A stretch of 64,000 nucleotides of DNA from Iris pallida (GCA_029216955.1 JANAVB010010791.1:4780804-4844803); one strand, 5' to 3'; shown: positions 23,081 through 36,110, counted from the first letter of the stretch. The notes: a model not told the origin generated them from the letters alone. Program-made: numbers and translations.

Positions 23081-24810
23081 TGAATACATATTAAACAATA
23101 AACTATTCTAAATATATTTAATATTACAATATAGGTTTCTTAATGTATATGCACCCCATTTATATAAATTAAATAAAATGATATTGTTTTATATAAATCT
23201 ATAAAAGCCCATTTTCATATATCATGAATATATTCCTATATATATATATCCACATGTATATATAACCTAGATAAATCCCACAATCCAACATATGTATTAA
23301 GAAAATTATTTACTATAATATCACTCAAATACTATTCCTAATAGCAAGCACAATAATATGTGTATATATATATATATAACAATTGTTTCCAAATTGCTTT
23401 CTAAATCACTAGGGTAAAAATACCAATACAACATACATCTATATGATCGTCTCTGAACATGCTACTCGACTACGTGGGTTTGGGCTTGGTTCGGGTTAGT
23501 CCGAACTAAGTTGGTACATCGGGTCATCTAAAATTAATATATTTAATTAATAAATAAATAGTTCATCGGTGGGGGTTAAGTCGCAACTTAGCCTGGTTTT
23601 CCTAGTTAGGACTCACTTATGGCTGGGTCTCCCTTGGCACGGCTAATACACTAGTCAAAGCACGCCACTGCACTATCCGTGCCACGATTCCTAGTCGTCT
23701 TGTACTCCAAAACTTAGCTGTGGCTAAAGTCATCTATCGTAATAATTAAGTAAATAATTACTTATAAATTCTAAAAGTCACATTTAAATCAAAATAAATA
23801 ATAAAAAAATATTTCCAAAAATTTCCGGGAAGGGGAGCTACATTATTCATTATTATTATTATTTGACATTTAATGATCCTTTTGTACCAGACTGGTCCGG
23901 ACTGGACCCAGACCGGACCAAGCCCATGTCGTCATGCGGCACATCCAAGGACATTCGTGTTGAGGAATTTGGTATGAGGGTGTTGTATTTCATTTTAATA
24001 ATTTAATAAATATTTTCTAGTAATCAAAATTAGATATTATAATTATCTTTATTTAGTTGATATTCAATGACATTGTTATAAAATAGGGCCATGTACATTT
24101 TAGGATTTTTAGACTGTACATGATGGTATATACACAATTATTGGTTTATTGCATTTCTTTATTATTATTATTATTTTATTGAGATTATATAATATTAATA
24201 TTATTATTGTGGTTATTAAATATAAATTATTTACTATTATTAGAATTACCATTTATTTCTTTAACAAAAGATATATGTATATATATAAATGGATAATATA
24301 TATGTGTGGATGTATAGATAAATATACGTGAGTGAATATATAAATATGTTACATGTGTGTATATATAAATATATATAGTATATGTATACGTATATAGGAA
24401 TATATAGAGACATGTATATTTTGTGTAAATATATATATAATAAGAAGAGGAAATATAATATTCTCTTAGAAAATATAGGGATATATTTTTGGTGTAAATA
24501 TTTGTATATGGGTGTATAAATAAATATATATATATGTGTATTATGTGTTAAAAAGTAAAAGAAAAAGAAAAGAAAGGAAATCATATCAACACTGTTCCCT
24601 TGCGGGAATAGTGGACCCACAGCCTTCCCACAGAAGCATATAACCGAGTCACTATGAAGAGCCATTTATTTTTCTTCTAGTTCATCAGTCTTAATAATTT
24701 TAGTCTTTTAGATAAAGTAGAACTGAGCCCACAAAAAACCCCCGCAAGTCCAGGCCGAGCAGACCCCGAGCCCAGCTCGAACCGAGCCTTCCCCCACGCT
24801 CGATCGGGTG

Positions 24811-24820
24811 CTTATAATAG
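24811..24820 (+). promoter_or_regulatory. Putative D 5' LTR TATA box
   Basis: CTTATAATAG followed by GAGAGGGATCG and, about 35 bases on, AAACCCTAGCGCC, a leader-like start. Identical in the 3' LTR at 32041-32050. The 3' copy would transcribe outward into LTR B sequence. Confidence 0.45.
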
Positions 24821-26202
24821 ATAGTCGAGAGGGATCGATAGAAACGCAAACCCTAGCGCCGAACCACCGTGCTACCACCCCTGACCCCCTGGCGAACCGC
24901 CCAGAGGCCACGCGCCACCGCCGTGCATCGGAGTCGGCCGGCCAGGCGCGGGAAACTGCCCGCGAGCGTGGACTGCACAGAACGGCAGCAGCCGCGGAAG
25001 GCCTCTTTGCGACTCGTTCTCGCAACGCGTGGTTGATCGTTGGTTGATCTGCGACTTTGGGTATGTAAACAACCTATACACCTTCTACCCCCTTCAAATA
25101 GATTTAATTCTCATGCGATAGGTTGTCCGAAAAATCGAACCAAAGTTCGACAAACACCTGCTCGAAAACAGAGTAAATAGCAGTCCAGTCATCCACGTTT
25201 GACGAACGTTTTCGATCGATCTAGTACCATATTAGAAATTCTATTTGAAGACACTTTTAGACAACATATAGGGATTCACAACCCTTTTTGTGGATTTGGA
25301 AATCATCGACTATACATCGAGAAATCGAATTCCGAAGTTTAGGAAAAATCTGTTTTAAAATATTAGAAAATTAGAAAAAAAACTCTTCGACACGACGTGC
25401 GTCCCGCCAATCTGGGCGACGTGGTCGTGAACTAAAAACATCGAAAGGTGCATAACGGCTTTGTGGACGTGTGGGCTTTAACGAAATTCAAATTGGTCGT
25501 ATGTGCGTGACGAATTTGATGCGTATCCGTCGAAATTCACCGTATCGGTCTCTGTGCAAATTTCTCAATTACTTTGTGCACGCTCGTCAGACCGAGGTAA
25601 AACTTGCGCCAGCAGGACCGTATCATTTTTTTGGTCCTGTATGCCAAGTTTGGTCCGATTCTGAGACCGTTGATTGGATCGCCGTTTTGCGGGCCCCACG
25701 GTCCGATTCAACGGGCGATTTTGTGCACGGCCCATCGGAATCCAACTCTAGACTTACGGTTGGGTTCGTATCGGATAACTAGATCCGTAGACATGTAGTT
25801 TGACGACTTTAGAGACCGTTGACTCTGGCACACTTTTCGGTGCAAAGCGGGTCCAACGGTGGATACCGTTTTGATCCGAAATTACCGTTTTGCTCCTGTG
25901 TCCAGAATTGGACTTAAGGACAGACAATTCTAGCTATTTTGACTATTCTGAAAACATTTGTAATATTTATTTCAGCATCCAGAGACTGTTGTACGGATTT
26001 TGACTATTGTGGCACATTGAGTGGTTAAGATTGTCGGTTTCACCAGCAGAGGACCCCAGACGAGTACAGTTTATTGTTTGTTTTCAGTATTGATCTTTAC
26101 TATGCATTAGTGTTTAGTCGATAGATATGTGATTTCAGTTTTATGTGATTTTGTTCCTTGTTGTGTCGGGAGATGAAGTACCAACGATGTGTGATCTGAC
26201 CT

Positions 26203-26478
26203 TAGACAGTGTAAACAGTGATTATTATTGCAAAGTAGACAGTGTAGACAGTAATTTATTATTGCAAAGTAGACAGTGTAGACAGTGATTTATTATTGCA
26301 CTTATATCTTGTAGACCGTGTAGACCGTAATTATTATTGCATTTATACTGTGTAGACCGTGTAGACCGTGATTATTATTTTTGTAGACAATTTTCTTTAT
26401 TGCAGTATTCCGTGTAGACCGTGTAACTATAGACCGTGTAACTTTAGACAGTGTAGACAGTGTAACTTTAGACAGTGT
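26203..26478. repeat. GTAGACAGT/GTAGACCGT minisatellite, D 5' LTR
   Basis: A 9-bp unit (GTAGACAGT or GTAGACCGT) in clusters of two to four, separated by GATTTATTATTGCA. The 3' LTR has a rearranged version at 33427-33711 with different copy order, so this part of the LTR changes quickly by slippage. Confidence 0.85.
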
Positions 26479-26929
26479 AGACAGTGTCGCATAATTGTTC
26501 CGAGATCGATCACATATCAAAGGTACTTCAGTCAGTCAGTCATTCAGTGAGTATTTTATTGTATTTCATTTTCTGTTTGTTTTATTCTGTCTTTCTTTAT
26601 TTATTTTATGAAACATATGTCTAAAGGCTAACCTCTACGTATAGCCATTTTCATATATTGAAACTGCATTCAGTGAATTGTACTCGTTCCATTCTTGACT
26701 GGAAACCAATATTTTTCAGGTTAGCCGTGGATTTACTTAGCATGGGAGATACCGGGGTACTTGCAGACAAAAGCCTAGTGACCAGCTAGATAGTTGAGTT
26801 ATAGTCATTCAATTATTTGTACAAGTTTATATTTTTCTACAAATGTAAAACTTGTGATCATTGTAAGTTAAATTAATTTTGTGAAAGAGCATTATTTGTG
26901 ATTTTGATCTTCATGGCCGTGACAGCGTT

Positions 26930-26952
26930 CTACCGCCGACACTACGACGTAG
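26930..26952 (+). ncRNA. Conserved LTR-terminal hairpin block
   Basis: CTA-C-CGCC-loop-GACG-TAG, a stem with one bulge and one mismatch, about 55 bases from the LTR end. The same block (CTACGCCGCAGTRTCGGCGGTAG on the plus strand) occurs at 1309-1331 and 11876-11898 and at the starts of LTRs B and C; a diverged form is in F. The stem pairs better in the solo LTR and LTR B. Confidence 0.5.
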
Positions 26953-27016
26953 GCTGGCTTGGACACGTCTCGTATCCGTTGTAAAAAAAATGGGTGTGGG
27001 TCATGACAAGTTTTTG

Positions 27017-27032
27017 TGGTGGCCCATGCAGG
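27017..27032 (+). promoter_or_regulatory. Primer-binding-site-like sequence, element D
   Basis: TGGTGGCCCATGCAGG, 8 bases after the 5' LTR end. It is identical in F on the other strand (44534-44549) and one base different in ABC. The matching tRNA is not identified. Confidence 0.55.
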
Positions 27033-27685
27033 TCTGTTTTTGTAAATCATGCGAACTCGCGACAGTACTTAAGTTAGTTATACTATTGCGAGCCTGCGAC
27101 CAGGAAATGCTCATTCACGAATTAAGGATTAATTTAATTTAAGAGAATGACTAGGACTAGGAGTCCCTTATACAAATTTACCGATGGATAGTCTAGGCCA
27201 TGCAATGTTGATGAGAGTTATTAATTTTGATAGTTTGTCATATCCCCGTAGGTACACTATTACCTCTTCATATGACGATATGATCCAATGGGGATAGATT
27301 ATTCACTTGGTGAGACAGGGCTTCCTAGAAATAATGATCTAACCTCGATAAATGGTGCAATTCCTTCTCCTTGCCCCTTTAGATATCATTCTCACATCTT
27401 AGTCCGAATTGCCTATTTAGTTCCAATCTAGTCCTAAGAGTTATTATGTTTTGATTAGGTTAGTTTCGATTCAAAGTTTTTCTCAATGGGTTGGATGCAC
27501 ACGAAATAGATACTAGAACGTTTGTATTCCTTTTGTCTTCAGTTATTTTCTCCCGGTCCGATCTTTCATTTGAAGAGTGGTGACTGATAGGATAAATACT
27601 TACGTTTTATTTCATAGTCAACATGTTTGAATCTCTAGAAGCTCATAAATTTTTACAGATATAGTTAAAGGAATGTTAGTTAACT

Positions 27686-27785
27686 CATAATGGCAAGACA
27701 GCAGCGCACTGTCGCCATTTATTCGAATTATAGAGACTATGGATTCACTGCAGCCAGTAGCGCACTGGCGAGGCACGATCCCTAG
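27686..27785 (+). ncRNA. Conserved non-coding block with GCGC-loop hairpins (element D)
   Basis: About 100 bases also found on the minus strand of element F (43821-43922) at roughly 75-80% identity by hand alignment, in the same place relative to the LTR. It contains two hairpins whose loops hold self-complementary GCGC: GACAG-CAGCGCA-CTGTC (27697-27713) and CCAGT-AGCGC-ACTGG (27754-27768). In F the first becomes GGCAG-ATGGGCA-CTGTC, keeping the stem with a G-U pair. No reading frame is conserved. Such palindromic loops are how retroviral RNAs start dimers; a dimerisation or packaging role is inferred. Confidence 0.5.
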
Positions 27786-30777
27786 AGTTTGGATTAGTTT
27801 AAAAAATATAGGTTATAGAATATTGCTAAAACTATGGCTAGTGGTCCCCTTTTGACCGTAGTTACCCTTAAGTCAATATTTGATAGAGTTAAGAAATGGT
27901 CGATTTTGTATCATATTTGGGTTACGAAACCAACGGTTTACTACCGCCGAGTATACGGGCGAGGCATAACTCTCGGTGAAATGACTTCAGACGTGATTAC
28001 AAGTTTAGGATACTATGGAGGATAGGACAATGCCATATATGTCCCATAAGACCCCAAAGCTAATATTAGTGGTAATTTTGCAAGTTGGGTAGCACGTCTC
28101 CCGATCTAGCATTCCGTGGTCCTTGTGACCTATTGACGAGGATATTGATTAACGCTAATATGTTTACCTAGAATTTAGAATTTTGAGGTCCATAACCCAT
28201 TAGTCGACCAAGGCCTTGGATAAGAAGATAGTAGGAAGACTATATAAGCAATAACACCAGATAAAGTTTTGATTCTCGTAAAACTCGAACTACTTGTGCC
28301 TTCTTTCAAAAATCTCGCATACTTGTATTTTTGACTATCTTGACCAATGCTGCTATTACAGCCTAGTTTTGTAAGCTTACTCTGTTCTCGAGCATGATTA
28401 GTGGGGACGCCTATTAACATATTGTCTAATCAGAATCAACGTGTTACGGTATGATCAACCGTAGTACACCCGGTTCGCTCTCCCTCTGATTAACTTACGT
28501 GGATTGAGATATAGATGTCTCTAGATCTCATCCGCTACTGTATTGACATTTCTTTTTGAATTATACATTCGCCTCTGAATCACGTAATAGTATTCAGTGA
28601 CATCTTCCTTGAACTCTATTGTTTGTCTTTCACTGATTTGGAAATATGAAAGTTCGCAATTGGTAGCGAGATTCAGAGTATCCCCATGGCTACGATAGTT
28701 GTATACACAAGTGTAGCTACCATCAGCCAGCCATGTGACTAGAACCTTGTCTTGAGTTACTCGTTCTCCTCTCGATCCTGAAACTACTATTGGGACCATT
28801 CTATCCATTTGACTTTGAGAATGATTAGGGCTTTACCCTTAGTCAAGTACCAACCTAGGAGACTCTATTCTCAAGAAACCAATTTATTGTGAGTCTCTAA
28901 TTGATTTCTTGAAGCTTGCTTTAACTAGCAACCCTTAAGCCCATACCCTAGAACCCTTGTGACAATAGTCTGGCAGGCTTAACAAAAATAGATATTCACG
29001 ACTCAGTGTTAGAAATCTTTTCAAATGATGTGCCTTAGAGTTGATTACCCCGTCGATAACTCTTGAATAACTGGAGACGAGTAGGTTATTCTATTTTGTC
29101 GACCAGGTGTCATTGTACACACTCATTTTCCATTTATTGAGGAACGATCCTTGACTTGACTTATAACTACCGTATTTTGTCACGCCGTGCCTTATTCTTT
29201 ATTAGCAAGAGTCGGGGTACAATATCCGAACTTCAGAATTCTTTTAACCTCATTATTCCTAAAACCATATCCTAGATTCTAAGGTGGGTAGACGGTAAGC
29301 CTTCTAAAATTTTGGGATATACGAAGATTACTGATTGATTATAATAAATTCTATTAGGATGATAGTTAGTGCCCCATGGACTTCCACTTTTCATTTAGAT
29401 CATTTTGTGTCCCCAGTCGTGCCATTAATATTTGGAGCACGAGACCAGCTATTACCTTCCAATAAAGTTCATGTACAATATCTAGACGAGTCCTCCTTCA
29501 TCTAGGTACATCAAGTCCCACTCAAACACGTCCTCTTGCACTATGTCTTCATGGTATGACTTTCTAGTCAAAGGGATTAGCTATAACCCTTACCATAATA
29601 CCAGTATACTTTTTGACTTCTATTAGAACCTCAACCTCGACTCGAATCTTTCGACCCAATATATGGTTGTGACCTACTCGAAGCCCACTACGCACATGTC
29701 ACTAGTGTGCCACTCAATTGTGTCCTCTCGTGCTACTTAAACACAGAAGTCACCGAAGATGCATTTTGGGCTTTAGGAACCTAGCTAACTAACCCGACTG
29801 GCGACTAGCTCAACCACTTTGGTAGAAACCTATTCTAGGTTACCCAAGCCTAGTAGAAATAGTTTTATCATTGGAATCTTGTCTAGTCAATATAGACTGA
29901 AATCCGAGGTTCATCCAACCAACGATTGATGTCATCCATACAAACCACCATTTTTGGAGTATATAAAACCGAATTATTTGGAATAGGTCCCTATACCTAA
30001 TACATAGTCTCCCCCTCTTAGACTGTGAAGTCATCCGTAACCCTTATTCCACCTACCTGGAAGTCGCGATACGATCTTGTGTTGCATTTACATCCCTTGC
30101 TTACGTGTTTAAATAACCACGGAAAAGATCACAATCTCGATTTCTCAAATTTTGTTCTATTATGGAACCTTGTTTAAATTAATTTCAAGAACGAAACTTC
30201 TGTATTGCACTGATTGCAAGCCCCTCTAAGAAATAAGGGTTCTTCGATTTAACAAGTGACTAGATTAGAGTAGCCCAATCTAGCAAAGAAGTCAACGGTT
30301 TATAAACACTCTTTTAGCTGTATCGTTGGATACTCAACCACTCTTGGAACTTCATATTTGCTTTCGTTTATTCTTTCTTACCTCCCTGTCCCTCATATTT
30401 CAGAGTGACGATGGCCATGCTTACTAGAATTTATCAATATTTCTTAGCTACTTGTGTAAAAAAAATTTTGCTTGTTAAATTTTGGGTTACTTGATAGATA
30501 TGAAAGGATTATAGACACCATATACAGTAGGTATCTGTTGATGGGATTATTAGCAACTAGTTAGAAGATTATAGATATTTAGTTGTGAGGAGTAGTGTGA
30601 CCAAAGGTGAGTAGATGTCCTCGAGGATTCGTAATTATGAAATGGCAAGGAGGAGGTATAAATAATTCTGAGAAATAAATTTGAGAAGATTGTGGTAATA
30701 GTGGATTTATTATTTTATTTTAGGCATGTTTATGAGTTAGAATTTCGAGGATGAAATTATTTTAAGGTGGGTAGATT

Positions 30778-33700
30778 TGTAGCTCCCCTTCCCAAAAATT
30801 TTGAAATATTTTATTTATTATTTTAATTGATTTAGATGGTGATTTTTAGATTTTGTAAAAAGTTATTTAGTTTATTATTACGGTAGATGATTTTAGTCAT
30901 TGTTAGAAATTTGAGTACAAGGTGACTAGAAATCGTGACACGGATAGTGCAGTGGCGGGCTTTGACTAAGTGTATTAGCCCTGGCAGGGAAGATTGAGCC
31001 ATAGTGATACCCTAACTAGGAAAACCAGACTAAGTTGTGACATGACCATTATAATAGTTTAATTATTCATTATTATTATTATTTGACATTTAGTGATCCG
31101 TTTGTACCAGACTGGTCCGGTCTGGACCTGGATCGGACCAAGCCCATGTAGTCATACAGCACATCCAAGGACATTCATGTTGAGGAATTTGGTATGAGGG
31201 TGTTGTATTTCATTTTAATAATTTAACGAATATTTTCTAGTATTCGAAATTAGATATTATAATTATCCTTATTTAGTTGATATTAAATGACATTGTTATA
31301 AAATAGGGCCTTGTACATTTTAGGATTTTTAGACTGTGCATGATGGTATATACACCATTATTGGTTTATTGTATTTCGTTATTATTATTATTATTATTAT
31401 TATTATTTTATTGAGGTTATATAATATTAAAATTATTACTGTGGTTATTAAATATAAATTATTTACTATTATTAGAATTACCATTTATTTCTTTAACAAA
31501 AGATATATGTGTATATATAAATGGATAATATATATGTGTGGATGTATAGATAAATATACGTGAGTGAATATATAAATATATTATGTGTGTGTATATATAA
31601 ATATATATAGTATATGTATACGTATATAGGAATATATAGAGACATGTATATTTTGTGTAAACATATATATAATAAGAAGAGGAAATATAATATTCTCTAA
31701 GGAAATATAGGGATATATTTTTGGTGTAAATATTTGTATATGGGTGTATAAATAAAAGATATGTGTGTATTATGTGTTAAATTGAAAAAAGAAAAAAAGA
31801 AGAAAGGAAATCAGATCAACACAGTTCCCTTGCGGGAACAGTGGACCCGCAGCCTTCCCACAGCAGCATATAACCGCGTCACTATGAAGAGCCATTTATT
31901 TTTCTTCTAGTTCATCAATCTTGATAATTTTAGTCTTTTAGATAAAGTAGAACTGAGCCCACACAAAACCCCCGTAAGTCCAGGCCGAGCAGACCCCAGG
32001 CCCAGCTCGAACCGAGCCTTCCCCCACGCTCGATCGGGTGCTTATAATAGATAGTCGAGAGGGATCGATAGAAACGCAAATCCTAGCGCCGAACCACCGT
32101 GCTACCACCCCTGACCCCCTGGCGAACCGCCCAGAGGCCGTGCGCCACCGCCGTGCGCCGGAGTCGGCCGGCCAGGCGCGGGAAACCGCCCGCGCGCATG
32201 GACTGCACAGAACGGCAGCAGCCACGGAAGGCCACTTTGCGACACATTTTCGCAACGCATGGTTGATCGTTGGTTGATCTGTGACTTTGGGTATGTAAAC
32301 AACCTATACACCTTCAACCCCCTTCAAATAGATTTAATTCTCATGCGATAGGTTGTTCGAAAAATCGAACCAAAGTTCGATAAAAACCTGCTCGAAAACA
32401 GAGTAAATAGCAGTCCAGTCATCCACGTTTGACGAATAATTTCGATCGATCTAGTACCATATTAGAAATTCTATTTGAACATACTTTTAGACAACATATA
32501 GGGCTTCACAACCGTTTTGGTGGATTTGGAAATCATCGACTATACGTCGAGAAATTGAATCCCGAAGTTTAGGAAAAATCTGTTTTAAAATATTAGAAAA
32601 TTAGAAAAAACACTTCGATACGACGTGCGTCCCGCCAATCCGGGCGACGTGGTCGCGAACCAAAAGCATCGAAAGGTGCGTAACAGCTTCGTTGACGTGT
32701 GGGCTTTGACGGAATTCAAATTGGTCGTGTGTGCGCGACGAATTTGATGCGTATCCGTCGAAATTCACCGTATCGGTCTCTGTGCAAATTTCTTAATTAC
32801 TTTGTGCACACTCGTTAGACCGAGATGAAACTTGCGCCAGCAGGACCATATCATTTTTCTGGTCCTGTATGCCAAGTTTGGTCTGATTCTGAGACCGTTG
32901 ATTGGATCGCCGTTTTGCGGGCCCCATGGTCCGATTCAACGGGCGATTTTGTGCACGGCCCGCTGGAATCCAACTCTAGACTTACGGTCGGGTTCGTATC
33001 GGAAAACTGGATCCGTAGACTTGTAGTTTGACGACTTTAGAGACTGTTGACTCTGGCACGCTTTTCGGTGCAAAGCGGGTCCAACGGCGGACACCGTTTT
33101 GACCCAAAATTACCATTTTGCCCCTGTGTCCAGAATTCGACTTAAGGATAGGCAATTCTAGCTATTTTGACTATTCTGAGAACATTGTTAATGTTTATTT
33201 CAGCATCCAGAGACTGTGGTACGGGATTTGACTATTGTGGCACATTGAGTGGTTCATATTGTTAGTTTTACCAGCAGAGGACCCCAGGCGAGTACAGTTT
33301 ATTGTTTGTTTCAGTATTAATCTTTACTATGCATCAGTGTTTAGTCAATAGATATGTGATTTCAGTTTTATGTGATTTTGTTCCTTGTTGTGTCGGGAGA
33401 TGAAGTACCAACGATGATCTGACCTTAGACAGTGTAGACAATGTAGACAGTGATTTATTATTGCAAAGTAGACAGTGTAGACAGTGATTTATTATTGCAA
33501 AGTAGACAGTATAGACAGTGATTTATTATTGCACTTATATCTTGTAGACCGTGATTATTATTGCATTTATACTGTGTAGACCGTGTAGACCGTGATTATT
33601 ATTTTTGTAGACAGTATTTCTTTATTGCAGTATTTCATGTAGACCGTTTAACTGTAGACCGTGTAACTTTAGACAGTGTAGACAGTGTAACTTTAGACAG

Positions 33701-34243
33701 TATAGACAGTGTCGCATAATTGTTCCGAGACCGATCACATATCAAAGGTACTTCAGTCAGTCAGTCAGTCGGTGAGTATTTTAATGTATTTCATTTTCTG
33801 TTTGTTTTATTCTGTCTTTCTTCATTTATTTTATGGAACATATGTCTAAAGGCTAACCTCTGCGTATAGTCATTTTCATATATTGAAACTGCATTCAGTG
33901 AATTGTACTCGTTCCAATCCTGACTGAAAACCAATATTTTTCAGGTTAGCCGTGAATTTACTTAGCATGGGAGATACGGGGGTACATGCAGACAAAAGCC
34001 TAGTGACCAGCTAGATAGTTGAGTTGTAGTCATTCAATTATTTGTACAAGTTTATATTTTTCTGCAAATGTGAAACTTGTGATCATTGTAAGTTAAATTA
34101 ATTTTGTGAAAGAGCATTATTTGTGATTTTGATCTTCATGGCCGTGACAGCGTTCTACCGTCGACATTGTGGCATAAGCTGGCTTGGACACGTCTCGTAT
34201 CCGTTTTTAAAAAAAAGAAAAAAAATGGGTACGGGTCATGACA
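30778..34243 (+). repeat. Element D 3' LTR (3466 bp)
   Basis: Uninterrupted LTR, TGTAGCTCCCC to GGGTCATGACA. It shows what D's 5' LTR looked like before E. It has a longer ATT microsatellite at about 31379-31409 than the 5' copy, the same promoter zone (TATA 32041-32050), and the rearranged 9-bp minisatellite (33427-33711). A run of A's lies near the end. Confidence 0.93.
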
Positions 34244-34248
34244 CTAAG

Positions 34249-36110
34249 AGTGCCCAGGATCTAACTAAAGCCAAGTGGCTGCACCTTTGGCACAACAAGG
34301 TGGTTTGAACCAAGTTGCTCGAGCCCCTACTACTGACTGAATCACTAATGAGTAGTGGACAGAACAAGTGGAAGGAATTTCTAATGTTCAGCATGGATTG
34401 AAACTCATTTAAAAACTGTTTTTTAAAACATGTATCAGTCATGCAACAAATAGAACCAAAAATCATTTGAAAACCTAATTAATCCATTCAAAATCTAGGG
34501 AAAATACATGCCAACATAGGTGGGGGGTCTGTTCGTGTCCCCGTGTCTAGCAAATAGGACACGAAGTGTCGAATATGTCATGAAACAGGTGGTATCAGCA
34601 AACAGTGCACTGTGCGTGCTAAGTGTCGTACGGCCAGGTTGGTCTAGCTTGGACACGACACAGTCCACAAGAGGACACTTGGTCGTTTCCCTACTTAGTC
34701 TAGGTATAGGTCATCGTGTCCAAGTGCCTGCACTGAGTCGGGGTCGTGTCGTGTCAGTGTTATTAGGGCATATCATTGGCTCGAAACTGGTATACACAGC
34801 ACTGTACGAAATCAGTGCGGGTCAATTTTCTTCGTGCATACATATCGAGAACCCGTGAAACTTTATGGGTGTCGTGTCAGTGATTGCCCGCACCCACACA
34901 CCAATTTTCAGATGTCGGGGTACCGTGTCGTGTCCGCTAGGACACCCGAGCAGCAGGACACTGCACGAGCCCCGTGCGGTATCTCATGCTGCGTGTTCGA
35001 GTGCTAAAACAGTGTCCAAACATGCGTAAAATCGACTCAGTCATTTAGGGTTGTAATATACACATGTTAGGCTACACATACATGTAATTTGTTTTGAAAT
35101 TTACCAAAATCGATTTATATGTGACATTTCATCGAAGACGCATTTAAACACACCGATACGTGTCCGATACGGACACGAAATGGACACAAATTCCTACCAA
35201 ACTTGGGCTACACCTAGGGGAACCCTAAATGAATGCATCTATGGGAAGAAATCAGGAATTTATTAGGGTTTGTAGGGTTTTACCTATTGAGTATTCAAAC
35301 TCAATGTAAAGAGCCTCGACTCGACGTCCTCCTTGAATTGCTACGGTTTAAACATCCTCCAACCTTGCTAGCAAGCCTCCACAAGTATTCTCTAATGTTA
35401 GGGATGATGATGCAATTGACTTGACTCAATTTGGGCTCAATTTGGATTAATTGGGAGAGGTTTAGGGAAGAACAAAGTTGGGTTCTTCTAGGTTTTTAAA
35501 AAGAAGGCAATGGCTACTAGATGATACATTATAGGAGGGAGGGCTTGTATGGCTGCCACAATAGTGAATTAGGGTTAGGGTTAGATGTAGATGAGTGGCT
35601 AAGGCATGTCCACCCAATTCCGAGCCTTCCTATTTGTTCAAGGCTTTCTTTTTCACAAATATCCTAAGAAAAATATCCTACCATAATAATATCTAGATAT
35701 TACTAACCTTGGCACTTAGTAGGAATGTTCTAACCTTGATTCTATCCTCAAGACTAATCTAGATTAGGTTAACTTCTAGGTTAAGGCTTAACTAAAGGAT
35801 TAGCACAATATTTAATTAATCAAAATTACAATTTCACAAAAAGATCAAAATGACCAAAATATGCCTAGGCTAAAAATTGGCAATTTGAAATTCTAATCAC
35901 GTGACTAGGCTCCCATGGTCATAGTTAGTCTCCGGGCTTAGCAATTCTAGGGTTACACTAGTTAACCATCAAAATCACCATTCAACTTTTTAAATAGCTT
36001 TAAATTGACTAAAAATCACCAAAAATCACAATATGATTTAAATATCATTATTAAATGATTATAATCACAAAATTTCAAAATTACCCTCATTTGGAAAACT
36101 GGGTATTACA
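34249..36110 (-). repeat. ABC element LTR B, part 2
   Basis: Resumes LTR B after D (AGTGCCCAGGATC follows the CTAAG target, as in LTR A near 14468) and ends ...GGGTATTACA at 36110. It includes the GTGTCC/GGACAC array (about 34533-35190) with a perfect inverted repeat at 35159-35177. Confidence 0.9.

Larger units (their letters stand above)
20292..23842 (-). mobile_element. Solo LTR E, D-family, reverse orientation
   Basis: TGTCACGACTCG at 20292 and ...GGGGAGCTACA at 23842, flanked by TTATT on both sides. On the minus strand it begins TGTAGCTCCCCTTCCC, as D's LTRs do, and is 3551 bp against D's 3466 bp. It shares with D the block around 21440-21900 (in D near 25390-25930), with D's version running in the opposite direction. 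It differs in its microsatellites and minisatellite. It is a single LTR, so it is the product of LTR-LTR recombination and the innermost insertion of the nest. ORFs of Ile-Tyr repeats here are translated TA tracts. Confidence 0.9.
23848..27008 (+). repeat. Element D 5' LTR, second part
   Basis: Continues D's 5' LTR after E. It contains a GC-rich promoter/leader zone (24720-25060), a block conserved with E (about 25390-25930) and the 9-bp minisatellite. The terminal hairpin block (26930-26952) and the end GGGTCATGACA (27008) follow. GC-rich ORFs on both strands at 24708-25047 recur in the 3' LTR (31938-32277) because the LTRs are duplicates. I find no protein family in them. Confidence 0.9.
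27009..30777 (+). other. Element D internal region (3769 bp), non-coding
   Basis: Between D's LTRs. It starts AGTTTTTG plus the primer-like site. For at least the first ~780 bases it is similar to element F's interior, including GCTCATTCAC and GACTAGGAGTCCCTTAT. It ends AATTTCGAGGATGAAATTATTTTAAGGTGGGTAGATT in three pieces: a relic of the FEDEI polyprotein tail, then a purine tract against the 3' LTR. All ORFs are under 100 codons and match nothing I recognise. I find no RT, protease or integrase motif on either strand. Confidence 0.8.
20002..34243 (+). mobile_element. Element D: full-length LARD-like retrotransposon inserted in LTR B
   Basis: Target duplication CTAAG (19997-20001, 34244-34248). 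The 5' LTR is 20002-20291 plus 23848-27008 (3451 bp without solo LTR E), the internal region 27009-30777 (3769 bp) and the 3' LTR 30778-34243 (3466 bp). LTRs begin TGTAGCTCCCCTTCCC and end GGGTCATGACA. I count nine differences in the first 290 bp of the two LTRs (about 3%), making D younger than F and ABC. The interior has a primer-like site, structured non-coding blocks and a polyprotein-tail/purine tract, but no recognisable gag, protease, RT or integrase. LTR and interior sizes are close to those of Triticeae LARDs (about 4.4 and 3.5 kb). Confidence 0.92.

Noticed and set aside
22526..23083. 185-codon ORF rich in Ile-Tyr
   Set aside because: Translation of TA microsatellites in a solo LTR; no start context or family.
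24708..25047. GC-rich ORFs on both strands, repeated at 31938-32277
   Set aside because: They recur only because they lie in D's two LTRs. The region looks like promoter and leader, and there is no domain.
28521..28808. 95-codon minus-strand ORF in D's interior
   Set aside because: It is antisense to the element, matches no family I know, and I see no counterpart in F. Kept only as an unidentified ORF.
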